A DNA stretch of 34,420 nucleotides from Rhodocytophaga aerolata (GCF_030503435.1 NZ_JAUKPO010000045.1:1-34420), one strand, 5' to 3'. Counted from the stretch's first letter, positions 6,964 through 14,283 are shown. Translations and numbers: made by a program. The notes: generated by a model not told the origin, from the letters alone.

Positions 6964-9078
6964 ATGATCAAATGGGCTCCTTACGTTTTTGTGAGGCTCA
7001 CGGCTTACCTGATCGCAGGCATTTTAGCAGCTGTTTCTTTTCCTGTTTCTGTTACGGCCATCGGCTACCTGGTGCCGGTCTTTTATTTTCTGGCAGCTGG
7101 TTACGTAGCTTTTTATTTACTGATCCGTATAGTATGGAAAGGCAAGCGGTTTAGCACCTTAACAGGCTTACTAGGTTTGATCATTATCTTTCTGGCAGGC
7201 TATGTAATAACCCATCAGCGTAACCAATCTACCCAGCCAGGCCATCTCCTCCAGCAACCGGCTTTTATTCAATATTACAGTGGAGTTGTTGTGTCGGAAG
7301 TTACTACTGGTGCCAAAAGCCACAAAGCTCACCTGGAGGTAACACACATTTATCAGCAGGAGAAATGGAGGAATGCTTCGGGCAAGGTATTACTCTACCT
7401 GGATACTAAAACTCCTAAACCCCAATATGGAGATAAACTATTGATAAAAGCGCATCCGCAACGGGTACCGGCTCCTGCCAATCCGGATGAATTTGATTAC
7501 CGGCATTACCTGCAACTCCAGCAAATCTACCATCAGCATTTTGTAAAAGCCGCACAAGTAGCTATTTATGAGAACCAGCCTCCTTCCCGCGTGATGGCTG
7601 TATCTATCCGCATCCGGCAAAAGGCCGATAGTATTTTCAAAGTACATATACCTTCGCAACGGGAATATGCCATTGCCAGCGGGTTAGTCTTAGGCATCCG
7701 GAATGGACTGGATAATGAGATAAAAGAGGCATATTCCAGTGCCGGGGCTATGCATGTGCTGGCTGTTTCCGGGGCGCACGTAATTATTGTGTTTGGAATT
7801 ATTACATTTTTCCTGCAACGGATAAAAAAGATCAGGTATGGGCAAGCTCTTTTTGCCCTGACTGCGTTAAGCTTATTGTGGTTTTATGCCTTTATCACAG
7901 GGCTTTCGGCATCCGTATTACGGGCAGTGGTTATGTTTTCTTTTGTGGTTATTGCCCAGGCCGCTAATAAGCAAAACAGTATCTACAATACGCTTGCCCT
8001 CTCTGCTTTTATCTTGCTCTGCTACGATCCTTTGTTGCTCATGGATGTAGGCTTTCAGCTTTCTTATGCTGCCATGCTGAGTATTGTCTATATATCTCCT
8101 AAAATTTACCACCTGTTGGAGTTTGATACATATATACTCGATAAAGCCTGGCTGATTACGTGTGCCAGCCTGGCTGCCCAGATTGGAACAGTTCCGTTGA
8201 GTTTACTGTACTTTCATCAGTTTCCTGTGTATTTTTTGCTGGCAAACCTGGTAATTATCCCTTTATCAGCCGTTATCTTGTATTTGGGTATCGCTACGTT
8301 GTTTTTCTCTTTCGTTCCGTATGTATCTACTGGTTTAGCTTTTTTATTGGAACTAGCCGTAAAGCTACTGAACCTGACTGCTTTCGCTACAGAAGCTCTG
8401 CCTGGTGCATTGATCAAAAATATTTCCATTAACGCCAGCGAAAGTTTGCTCCTTTACTTAGTGATTATTGCCTTTCTGCTTTTTGTCTACTACAAAAAGC
8501 TTATTTATTGGTCGGTAACTGTTGGCCTGGTTTGTTTGCTGGCCATACTCAATGTGGTAGAAATAACCAAACAGCATCAGCAACAACAAATAGCCATGTA
8601 CAGCATAGCCAACCATACTGCCCTAAGTGTGTTAGAGGGAGGACAAAACTATTTTATGGCAGATTCAGCTTTGCTGCGGAATACCCATACCATAGATTTT
8701 CATCTGACAGGGCACTGGCGGCAGGCGGGTATTATTACCCATCACTTCACTAATTTTTATAAACCTGAGCCATTACCTGTTGCCTTTCAGCAGTTTCAAA
8801 ATTATTCTATTCTGGTATGGCAGGGAAAAACGTTTTTATTCGTTCAAAAACCTATTTCTTCCTGGCAAGCTATAGCCAGCCTTCAACCTGATTATCTTGT
8901 AGTACAGCATAATGCTGTAAAAGACCTGACAGGTAAGGAAGCGTTTATCAAGCATTTAATTATTGATGGCACTACTAAACCGTATATTGCCAGTAAACTG
9001 GCCCAACAAGCTTTACAGGCTAAAATTCCTTGCTATTCCATCCGGGAAGAGGGGGCTTTTATTTTAACTAAAAACTAA
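6964..9078 (+). CDS. comEC: ComEC/Rec2-family inner-membrane DNA uptake channel protein
   Basis: Polytopic inner-membrane protein of the ComEC family, the channel for single-stranded DNA in natural transformation. The ATG at 6964 (704 residues) starts at the first hydrophobic segment and lies downstream of the promoter box. Order: two or three membrane segments (1-80); a DUF4131 OB-like soluble region (about 90-220, with HYLQLQQIYHQHF); and the Competence membrane domain (about 230-500) with the family core ASGLVLGIRNGL and MHVLAVSGAHVIIVFG, then six to eight more segments. The C-terminal part (about 565-704) sits where many ComEC proteins carry a metallo-beta-lactamase-like domain, but the HxHxDH metal motif is absent, so that domain looks degenerate and non-catalytic. 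It is monocistronic. Whether this organism is transformable cannot be read from the window. Confidence 0.9.
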   Translation: MIKWAPYVFVRLTAYLIAGILAAVSFPVSVTAIGYLVPVFYFLAAGYVAFYLLIRIVWKGKRFSTLTGLLGLIIIFLAGYVITHQRNQSTQPGHLLQQPAFIQYYSGVVVSEVTTGAKSHKAHLEVTHIYQQEKWRNASGKVLLYLDTKTPKPQYGDKLLIKAHPQRVPAPANPDEFDYRHYLQLQQIYHQHFVKAAQVAIYENQPPSRVMAVSIRIRQKADSIFKVHIPSQREYAIASGLVLGIRNGLDNEIKEAYSSAGAMHVLAVSGAHVIIVFGIITFFLQRIKKIRYGQALFALTALSLLWFYAFITGLSASVLRAVVMFSFVVIAQAANKQNSIYNTLALSAFILLCYDPLLLMDVGFQLSYAAMLSIVYISPKIYHLLEFDTYILDKAWLITCASLAAQIGTVPLSLLYFHQFPVYFLLANLVIIPLSAVILYLGIATLFFSFVPYVSTGLAFLLELAVKLLNLTAFATEALPGALIKNISINASESLLLYLVIIAFLLFVYYKKLIYWSVTVGLVCLLAILNVVEITKQHQQQQIAMYSIANHTALSVLEGGQNYFMADSALLRNTHTIDFHLTGHWRQAGIITHHFTNFYKPEPLPVAFQQFQNYSILVWQGKTFLFVQKPISSWQAIASLQPDYLVVQHNAVKDLTGKEAFIKHLIIDGTTKPYIASKLAQQALQAKIPCYSIREEGAFILTKN

Positions 9079-9180
9079 GCCACGGCAGTAAAGAGATAGC
9101 CACAATGAATGAACCTTATGTTGTCTCAGCTTGACTATACCAATAGTACCTGCTTTCCGTTAGTTTAGCAGCTACTAGTT

Positions 9181-9216
9181 TTAAATTTCCACATTCTCAA
9201 ATTTCCTCATTCAAAC
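9181..9216 (-). repeat. AT-rich intergenic micro-repeat, inverted copy
   Basis: Read on the minus strand this stretch contains GAAATTTGAGAATGTGGAAA. The stretch at 13952-13990 on the plus strand contains the near-identical GGAATTTGACAATGTGAAAA. About 22 of 24 positions agree. The copy here lies directly before the start codon at 9219. Confidence 0.55.
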
Positions 9217-9218
9217 CT

Positions 9219-9995
9219 ATGAGCCTGATCCTTTACGAAGTAAAAGAACACATTGCCTATCTTACCCTGAACCGTCCGGATAAGCGCAATGCCTTAAACA
9301 GTGAGATGGTGCAGGCACTGACAACCGCCTTCCGGAAAGCGGCTGCAGATGAGTTGGTGAAAGTAATTGTGCTGAAGGCAAATGGAAAAGTATTTTGCGC
9401 AGGAGCTGATCTGGCCTATTTACAGCAGTTGCAAAACAATTCTTTTGAAGAAAACCTGGCAGATTCTACCCAGCTAGCAGACCTGTTTCGCTTAATTTAT
9501 ACCTTAAACAAAGTAGTGATTGCCCAGGTTCACGGGCATGCCATTGCCGGAGGCTGCGGCCTGGCCACCGTCTGCGATTTTTCATTTAGTGTGCCAGAGG
9601 CTACATTTGGATACACCGAGGTAAAAATTGGGTTTGTGCCGGCCATTGTTAGCTTATTTCTGATCCGGAAAACCGGAGAAACCAGAGCCAGAGAATTATT
9701 ATTGTCAGGAGAGTTAATTTCAGCGGAGAAAGCTAAATCGTATAATCTGATTAATTATGTAGTGGAAGCCTCAACACTTGAGGAACAGGTAGTTTCCTTT
9801 GCGCGGCAACTTTGTGAGAAAAACTCTGCCCAGTCTATGGCTCTTACCAAACACCTGATAGCCGATGTGCAATCATTGCCTGTAGAGGATGGTTTGGCTT
9901 ATGCAGCCCAGATGAATGCCAAAGCCCGTGAAAGTGACGATTGTAAAAAAGGCATAGCTGCTTTTGTGAATAAACAGGAAATAAAATGGCTGTAA
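9219..9995 (+). CDS. Enoyl-CoA hydratase/isomerase family protein, methylglutaconyl-CoA hydratase type
   Basis: A 258-residue cytoplasmic crotonase-fold enzyme acting on acyl-CoA thioesters. The N-terminal CoA-binding signature (LTLNRPDKRNALN, 15-27), the first oxyanion-hole segment (CAGADLAYL, 60-68) and the second (HAIAGGCGLATVCDF, 107-121) are intact. Of the two catalytic acids of classic enoyl-CoA hydratase, the first position is Gly114 and only the second, Glu134 (YTEVKIGF), remains. The segment FVPAIVSLFLIRKTG replaces the GAGGTQRL of true enoyl-CoA hydratases. Both features are as I recall for the LiuC-type methylglutaconyl-CoA hydratases of leucine degradation, so that is my best guess; a beta-oxidation role is less likely. 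No other leucine-pathway gene is nearby. The convergent neighbour is the PF04020 gene. Confidence 0.85.
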   Translation: MSLILYEVKEHIAYLTLNRPDKRNALNSEMVQALTTAFRKAAADELVKVIVLKANGKVFCAGADLAYLQQLQNNSFEENLADSTQLADLFRLIYTLNKVVIAQVHGHAIAGGCGLATVCDFSFSVPEATFGYTEVKIGFVPAIVSLFLIRKTGETRARELLLSGELISAEKAKSYNLINYVVEASTLEEQVVSFARQLCEKNSAQSMALTKHLIADVQSLPVEDGLAYAAQMNAKARESDDCKKGIAAFVNKQEIKWL

Positions 9996-10010
9996 TGCTT
10001 ACACTAAACT

Positions 10011-10047
10011 CCCTTGTTAATTCACTACTAGTAGAGATCAACAAGGG
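10011..10047. terminator. Inverted repeat between convergent genes, possible weak bidirectional terminator
   Basis: CCCTTGTT (10011-10018) pairs with AACAAGGG (10040-10047), and the loop holds the self-complementary CTACTAGTAG. It sits between the stops at 9995 (plus) and 10099 (minus), a place where a bidirectional terminator is expected, but neither side has a T-run, so the call is weak. Confidence 0.35.
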
Positions 10048-10098
10048 ATGAATAAGCAACTGTTTTTAGGCGAATGTATCTACCAGTACCAGTTGGGT

Positions 10099-10431
10099 TT
10101 AGAAAATTGAATCTAGCAGCCAGGTTACCAGCGATACTACAATACTGAACAGAAGCGCAGATATAAAGCCATCCACGGCAAAGCCTGGTACCAGGGCTGC
10201 CGCAATGTACACGATAATAACATTGATCACCAGCAGAAATAATCCCAGTGTAAGAATGGTTACCGGAATGGTGAGGATAACCAGTAGGGGTTTAACAATA
10301 GCATTCAGCAAACCCAGCACAATGGCTACAATAAGGGTAGTTGTCAGGGTATTGATACGTACCCCGTCTATCAGATAATCTGCAATATAAACGGCTACTG
10401 CCGAGAGCAGGAGTTTTAAAATAAATCCCAT
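10099..10431 (-). CDS. Phage-holin-family-4 (PF04020) membrane protein
   Basis: A 110-residue, very hydrophobic protein with four predicted membrane segments (about 3-20, 29-48, 50-75, 85-107) and the family signature VLGLLNAIVKPLLVILTIP (residues 39-57) followed by a LGLFLLVINVIIVYIA helix. This matches PF04020, named phage holin family 4 superfamily; most members are ordinary bacterial inner-membrane proteins not tied to phage and of unknown function. No lysis genes or phage genes are nearby, so I do not read it as a lysis protein. The leader contains a 10-bp hairpin at 10506-10538. Confidence 0.88.
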   Translation of the reverse strand: MGFILKLLLSAVAVYIADYLIDGVRINTLTTTLIVAIVLGLLNAIVKPLLVILTIPVTILTLGLFLLVINVIIVYIAAALVPGFAVDGFISALLFSIVVSLVTWLLDSIF

Positions 10432-10505
10432 AGAGTGTTGGTTTAGATGGTTATTTTGTATTTCGCATGGTTATACGGACAAAGTTCACTTATGTTGATT
10501 TATCG

Positions 10506-10538
10506 GGCTACCGACTAATGAATATTCAGTTGGTAGCC
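10506..10538. other. Hairpin in the leader of the PF04020 gene
   Basis: GGCTACCGAC pairs with GTTGGTAGCC (10 bp, one G-T pair) around a 13-nt loop that itself contains GAATATTC. It lies about 75 nt before the start at 10431. No T-run follows, so it is not an obvious terminator. Role unknown; it may only shape the 5' leader. Confidence 0.4.
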
Positions 10539-10654
10539 TTCGCCAACCGCCTGTGAAAGGCTCGTTTTCATTCGCGGTGAATGTACAAAAAAATAGGTTT
10601 CTTAAGCTAGTACAAGCACATTTTACTTTACCCATTGCCATACATCTGGCTAAA

Positions 10655-10696
10655 GAAAGAAAAAACCCTGGTAATTTGTAAAATAACCAGGGTTTT
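10655..10696 (-). terminator. Intrinsic terminator of the methionine sulfoxide reductase gene
   Basis: Perfect 11-bp stem AAAACCCTGGT/ACCAGGGTTTT (10662-10672 with 10686-10696). On the minus strand it continues into TTTTTTCTTTCTTT, a good termination tract, 18 nt after the stop at 10714. On the plus strand a shorter T-run follows, so it may work in both directions. Confidence 0.85.
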
Positions 10697-10713
10697 AACT
10701 AAGGAAAGTGCGG

Positions 10714-11196
10714 TTAAAGTATAGTTTCCACAATCCGCATTATGTGCTCCAGTCCTTCCTTATCCTGTTCATCAAAATCATTCAGCTGGTCGCTGTCTAC
10801 ATCTAAGACCAGGGCTACCTGTCCATTTTTAAAAGCAGGGAGCACAATCTCTGATCTGGAGTCGGAACTACAGGCAATATGGCCGGGGAACTGCTCTACA
10901 TCAGGTACAATAATTGTTTCGCGGCGGGTATAGCAGGCACCACATACACCTTTGTCAAAATCTATGCGTGTGCAGGCAATGGGTCCTTGAAAGGGCCCTA
11001 GAACCAGCTGGTTGTTTTTAACCAGGTAAAACCCCACCCAAAAAAAGCCGAACGTTTGCTTTAAAGCAGCCGCAATATTTGCCAGATTTGCTGTGGTATC
11101 AGGCTCACCGCTTACCAGGGCTTCTATCTGGGGAACCAGGGTGCGGTAAATCTCTTTTTTATCAGTAGTAGCAGGAATAATTAGTGTTTCAGCCAT
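10714..11196 (-). CDS. msrC: Free methionine-(R)-sulfoxide reductase, GAF-domain type
   Basis: A 160-residue cytoplasmic enzyme that reduces free L-methionine-(R)-sulfoxide to methionine using thioredoxin; an oxidative-stress repair function. The whole protein is one GAF domain. The family's three cysteines are visible with the correct spacing: Cys75 (GPIACTRI), Cys85 (KGVCGACYT) and Cys109 (HIACSSDSRSEIVLP). The spacings of 10 and 24 residues equal those between Cys84, Cys94 and Cys118 of the E. coli enzyme (YebR/MsrC). The tail VLDVDSDQLNDFDEQDKEGLE is also typical. It is a single gene with its own terminator. I am sure of the family; activity is inferred from the intact cysteines. Confidence 0.95.
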   Translation of the reverse strand: MAETLIIPATTDKKEIYRTLVPQIEALVSGEPDTTANLANIAAALKQTFGFFWVGFYLVKNNQLVLGPFQGPIACTRIDFDKGVCGACYTRRETIIVPDVEQFPGHIACSSDSRSEIVLPAFKNGQVALVLDVDSDQLNDFDEQDKEGLEHIMRIVETIL

Positions 11197-11329
11197 AAAA
11201 TAGAGTAGGAATGATAAACGTATAAAAATACAGGGTTATCCCATACATGCGCAAATGATCAAGCTTGTAAAATGCATTGCGTACGAAGGTTTATTCCATT
11301 CAAACAATTATCCCTGATAAAAATTCCAG

Positions 11330-11373
11330 AAAAAAACACCAGTATACCTGTTCTAAAAACAGGCATACTGGTG
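11330..11373 (-). terminator. Strong intrinsic terminator of the small-gene pair
   Basis: A 14-bp stem CACCAGTATACCTG/CAGGCATACTGGTG (11337-11350 with 11360-11373, one wobble), a 9-nt loop, and seven Ts on the minus strand (11336-11330). It lies 34 nt after the stop at 11407 and supports a real minus-strand transcript over the two very small genes upstream. Confidence 0.93.
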
Positions 11374-11406
11374 CTGAGCTGGTTGTACGTACCAGAAAGT
11401 ACGTAG

Positions 11407-11595
11407 TTATTGTTTTTTAGCCAGTATCGGATCAGAGTTATGATCTACATCGAATCCTTCATTCATAGATACATCGTCCGTGTTTTTGTGCAGCTGGCGT
11501 TGCTGCATAGTTTTGGTGCCCCGGGTTTCTTTTGCCGGCTGTGCCTCTACATCTTTTATATCTTTGTTTTTATCTTCTTCTTCTGCTTCTTTCAT
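11407..11595 (-). CDS. Small charged hypothetical protein (62 aa)
   Basis: A 62-residue, strongly hydrophilic protein rich in Lys, Asp and Glu (starts MKEAEEEDKNKDIKDVEAQP, ends DPILAKKQ), with no membrane segment, signal peptide or Cys; it is probably disordered in the cytoplasm. I do not recognise a family. It is supported as a real gene by its position between a conserved small gene (stop at 11669) and a strong terminator starting 34 nt downstream, all on the minus strand. In Cytophagales and other bacteria, such charged small proteins often accompany general-stress genes; here that is only inference. Confidence 0.6.
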   Translation of the reverse strand: MKEAEEEDKNKDIKDVEAQPAKETRGTKTMQQRQLHKNTDDVSMNEGFDVDHNSDPILAKKQ

Positions 11596-11668
11596 GGTTG
11601 GTTGAATAAATTGTAAAAAACATGTTTGTTTGTAAGTAAATTAATCCCCTTTTCACTTAGGATTCGCC

Positions 11669-11833
11669 TTATTTGCTCTTCTTTTTGCCACCGCCATCTT
11701 GTTTATTTACTGTGGCCCAGGCGCGTTTTTCTGCTTCTTTTTCTGAAACGCCCTTTTGCTCATAACTTTCTTCAATGTGTTCTGCCTGGCGTTTTTGCTT
11801 TTCCGTATAACTGGATTTATCTCCTTGTGGCAT
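11669..11833 (-). CDS. Very small conserved protein of the type often annotated 'plasmid stabilization protein'
   Basis: A 54-residue reading frame, below the usual size cut-off: it begins MPQGDKSSYTEKQKRQAEHI, continues with VSEKEAEKRAWATVNKQDGG and ends in a Lys-rich KKKSK tail. From memory this closely matches a widespread short family with the pattern M-P-x-G-D-K-S-x-Y-T-x-K-Q-K-R-Q-A-E-H-I, then a G-V-S-x-x-E-A-E-x-R-A-W-A-T-V-N-K segment and a Gly/Lys tail. Databases often label it plasmid stabilization protein without good evidence. It looks like a short helical, basic protein that could bind nucleic acid. It lies 73 nt upstream of the 62-residue gene, on the same strand, probably in one transcript ending at 11330-11373. 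No toxin partner is visible, so I would not call it a toxin-antitoxin pair. Confidence 0.85.
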   Translation of the reverse strand: MPQGDKSSYTEKQKRQAEHIEESYEQKGVSEKEAEKRAWATVNKQDGGGKKKSK

Positions 11834-11988
11834 AGCTTTAAAAGTTAATATGTATAGCGAGTTCTACGGGAAAAAATCATTTAAGATTCATACTTGCTAC
11901 AGGAATGTGTATATTTAGGTAGGAATACACCCCTGTATAAACTGCTGGTATGTTTCTAAAAAAGCTACTAAACCAACCATTAATACCT

Positions 11989-12669
11989 ATGTGCGGAAGA
12001 TACACCCTCGCAAAAAAGCCAGAAGTCATAGCCCAACGTTTTGACGCAAGCCTGGAAAAAGATACTTTCCGGGAAACATTCAATGCAGCCCCCACCCAGG
12101 TACTGCCTGTCATCAGCAATAACAACCCGGAAACTATCCGCTATTTTAAATGGGGACTAATTCCTTTCTGGGCTAAAGATGCTTCTATTGGGAATAAAAT
12201 GATTAATGCCCGGGCCGAAACCCTAAAAGAAAAGCCTGCTTTCCGCAAAAGCCTGCAACAGAAGCGGTGCCTGGTAATTGCCGATGGATTTTATGAATGG
12301 AAAAAAGAAGGAAAAACCAAGCAGCCTTTCCGGATCACGTTAAAAGATAATGGGTTGTTTGCCTTTGCCGGCTTATGGGATGAATGGAAAGATGACAAAG
12401 GAAACAAGGTACAGAGCTTTACTATTATTACCACTGACCCGAATGAATTAATGGCTCCCATTCACAACCGCATGCCCGTTATTTTGCCCCCAGCTCAGGA
12501 AAAACACTGGCTCAGCAACGACCTGAACCCTGATGAAGCCATGGACTTACTTGTGCCTTACAATGCCGCAGACATGGAGGCATACCCGGTATCTACGCTG
12601 GTAAATTCGCCGGCAAATAACATTAAAGAACTACTTGATTCTCTGGAGAAAGGTGCCGGGGCTTCGTAA
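11989..12669 (+). CDS. SRAP-domain abasic-site crosslinking protein (YedK/HMCES family)
   Basis: A 226-residue DNA-damage protein that forms a covalent thiazolidine link between its N-terminal Cys and abasic sites in single-stranded DNA, shielding them. The start must be the ATG at 11989, since the family needs Cys at position 2 after Met removal (MCGRYTLAKKP); the in-frame ATG at 11950 would bury it. Key residues are present: Cys2, Asn73 (MINARAET), Glu103 (DGFYEWKK) and His159 (PIHNRMPVIL), equivalent to Cys2, Asn75, Glu105 and His160 of YedK. The conserved WGLIPFWAKD is at 55-64. Length is typical. No LexA box is obvious upstream. It is monocistronic. Confidence 0.95.
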   Translation: MCGRYTLAKKPEVIAQRFDASLEKDTFRETFNAAPTQVLPVISNNNPETIRYFKWGLIPFWAKDASIGNKMINARAETLKEKPAFRKSLQQKRCLVIADGFYEWKKEGKTKQPFRITLKDNGLFAFAGLWDEWKDDKGNKVQSFTIITTDPNELMAPIHNRMPVILPPAQEKHWLSNDLNPDEAMDLLVPYNAADMEAYPVSTLVNSPANNIKELLDSLEKGAGAS

Positions 12670-12754
12670 AATACGAATTGCCGTCCTATAAAACGGCCTG
12701 GTGCGCCCTACTTGTTCGATTAAACTGACTCATTTTCTCTTGACTGATCTGAGA

Positions 12755-12766
12755 TATCTGCCATAT
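12755..12766 (+). promoter_or_regulatory. Shared 12-mer TATCTGCCATAT, copy 1 (possible promoter or operator)
   Basis: TATCTGCCATAT lies 20 nt before the amidohydrolase start. The same 12 bases occur at 14247-14258, 25 nt before the sugar dehydrogenase start. Either a shared -7 region or a regulator site; which one cannot be told from sequence. Confidence 0.4.
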
Positions 12767-12786
12767 GTTAACGTGTACTTATCCCT

Positions 12787-13950
12787 ATGAAAAATCTGAA
12801 TTATTTACGTAAGCTATCTTTAGCCGTTTTTACAAGTTCCATGCTGCTAACCAGTTGTTCACAGCAAAACACATCCGAAAACACCCAGCAAACGGCTGAC
12901 ACTGCCAGTACCAGTGCCCCGGAGGCTTACTATACCCTACAGGATTTTACCAAGGTACAGAAGATAGATTCTCACATTCATATACGCACACCAGATTCTA
13001 CTTTTTTGAAGCAAGCCGAGGAAGATAATTTCCGTCTGGTAGATATCAATGTAGATGGCCCTTCTTCTCCGCCTGTGGAAAAACAGCGGGATATGGCATT
13101 GCAGCATGTAAAAGATTTTCCGGAACGTACGGTGCTAGCAACCACCTTTACGGTAAAGAACTGGACCGATCCGAAGTGGCAGGAGAAAACCCTGGCCTAT
13201 TTACAAGATGCTTTTGCTAAAGGAGCCGTTGGTGTAAAAGTGTGGAAGAACATTGGCATGGAACTGAAAGACAAAAATGGAAAGTTTGTGATGATTGACG
13301 ACCCCAGGTTCGACACTATATTCCGGTACATGGCCAAAAACAACATCCCTTTGCTGAGCCACCAGGGAGAACCTAAAAATTGCTGGCTGCCTATTGAACA
13401 AATGACGGTAGAGGGAGATAAACGGTATTTTAGTGAAAATCCGCAGTATCATATGTACAAGCATCCGGAATATCCTTCGTATGAAGATCAGATAAATGCC
13501 AGAGACCATATGCTGGAAAAACACCCGGATCTGAAAGTAGTAAGTGTACACCTGGCAAGCCTGGAGTGGGATGTGGCCGAAATAGCTAAACGTCTGGACA
13601 AATATCCCAACCTGGCCGTAGATATGGCTGCCCGTATTCCGCATTTGCACAACCAAGCCATAACAGATCATCAGAAAGTATATGATTTCTTCATCAACTA
13701 CCAAGACCGGATTTTGTATGCGACTGATTTTGTGATTAATGAAGGCACCAAGCCGGAAGATGTAAAAAAGAGTACCCACGATACCTGGCTCCGCGACTGG
13801 ACATTTTTTGCCACCGATGAAGTAATGAAAAATGCCAATAATGGCGCGGAGTTTAAAGGGTTGAAACTGCCTAAAGGGGTGATAGATAAAATATACCGGA
13901 AAAATGCTGAAAAGTGGATACCTGGGATAACCAAAACAACCAGGATATAG
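12787..13950 (+). CDS. Lipoprotein amidohydrolase (Amidohydro-rel/PF04909 family)
   Basis: A 387-residue exported lipoprotein: signal MKNLNYLRKLSLAVFTSSML with lipobox LLTSC and acylated Cys24, a Ser/Thr-rich linker (25-47), then a TIM-barrel metal-dependent hydrolase. The metal motif HIH is at 63-65 (KIDSHIHIRT); other candidate ligands are His in LLSHQGEP, His in VVSVHLAS and Asp in YATDFVINEG. This order matches the amidohydrolase-2 group, whose members include decarboxylases and lactonases. Substrate unknown; an extracytoplasmic lactonase would fit the neighbouring sugar dehydrogenase, since such enzymes form lactones, but this is inference. The 12-mer TATCTGCCATAT, 20 nt before its start, also precedes the next gene. 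Confidence 0.85.
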   Translation: MKNLNYLRKLSLAVFTSSMLLTSCSQQNTSENTQQTADTASTSAPEAYYTLQDFTKVQKIDSHIHIRTPDSTFLKQAEEDNFRLVDINVDGPSSPPVEKQRDMALQHVKDFPERTVLATTFTVKNWTDPKWQEKTLAYLQDAFAKGAVGVKVWKNIGMELKDKNGKFVMIDDPRFDTIFRYMAKNNIPLLSHQGEPKNCWLPIEQMTVEGDKRYFSENPQYHMYKHPEYPSYEDQINARDHMLEKHPDLKVVSVHLASLEWDVAEIAKRLDKYPNLAVDMAARIPHLHNQAITDHQKVYDFFINYQDRILYATDFVINEGTKPEDVKKSTHDTWLRDWTFFATDEVMKNANNGAEFKGLKLPKGVIDKIYRKNAEKWIPGITKTTRI

Positions 13951-13951
13951 G

Positions 13952-13990
13952 CAAATTTGGGAATTTGACAATGTGAAAATTTGAAAATTA
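13952..13990 (+). repeat. AT-rich intergenic micro-repeat, direct copy
   Basis: Copy of the (G)GAATTTGAnAATGTG element, also found inverted at 9181-9216. It starts 2 nt after the amidohydrolase stop. The 333-nt gap 13951-14283 holds this repeat, the palindrome at 14033-14066 and the promoter region of the next gene, and no further gene. Confidence 0.55.
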
Positions 13991-14032
13991 GATTAATGTT
14001 TGCCGGTGCTTGTTCAGGAAATTCAATAGCGA

Positions 14033-14066
14033 AAACCTGTTAGGTTTCTGAAAACCTAACAGGTTT
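14033..14066. repeat. Perfect 15-bp inverted repeat (AACCTGTTAGGTTT type)
   Basis: AAACCTGTTAGGTTT (14033-14047) and its exact reverse complement AAACCTAACAGGTTT (14052-14066) flank a 4-nt loop CTGA. Downstream on the plus strand comes AAAAC, on the minus strand TTTTCGC, so termination is possible only weakly. I recall similar palindromes as common dispersed intergenic elements in Bacteroidota genomes; it may act as an RNA 3' hairpin for the amidohydrolase message. Confidence 0.7.
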
Positions 14067-14246
14067 AAAACTACTCATTCTATAATCTGCTTATCTGGTT
14101 ATAGAAAAGCTGGTTCTGGCAGAATAGTTTAGTTTGGAATGCTAGACATGAAATCGTAACTTAAGTAAAGCCTACAAGATTTTACTCTGTTAAAATCAGC
14201 TATAAATGATTAAATACGTTGCGTTGGATAAGGTGAATTCTCTTTC

Positions 14247-14258
14247 TATCTGCCATAT
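14247..14258 (+). promoter_or_regulatory. Shared 12-mer TATCTGCCATAT, copy 2 (possible promoter or operator)
   Basis: Identical to 12755-12766 and 25 nt before the start at 14284. Here a TTG lies 20 nt upstream (14224-14226), which is the right spacing for a Bacteroidota -33/-7 promoter; copy 1 lacks an equally good -33 box. Confidence 0.4.
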
Positions 14259-14283
14259 TTAGCCTTTTGTTTCCCCTATTTAT

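Noticed and set aside
10099-10431. Phage lysis gene or prophage remnant
   Set aside because: The name of PF04020 suggests a holin, but there are no endolysin, integrase or structural phage genes nearby, and most family members are chromosomal membrane proteins.
11407-11833. Toxin-antitoxin pair suggested by the 'plasmid stabilization' label of the 54-residue family
   Set aside because: Neither protein resembles a known toxin or antitoxin fold; gene order and spacing are not telling.
13201-13971. A 256-codon minus-strand frame antisense to the amidohydrolase
   Set aside because: The plus-strand frame has a lipobox and metal motifs; the antisense product shows no recognisable domain and is a shadow of the real gene's codon use.
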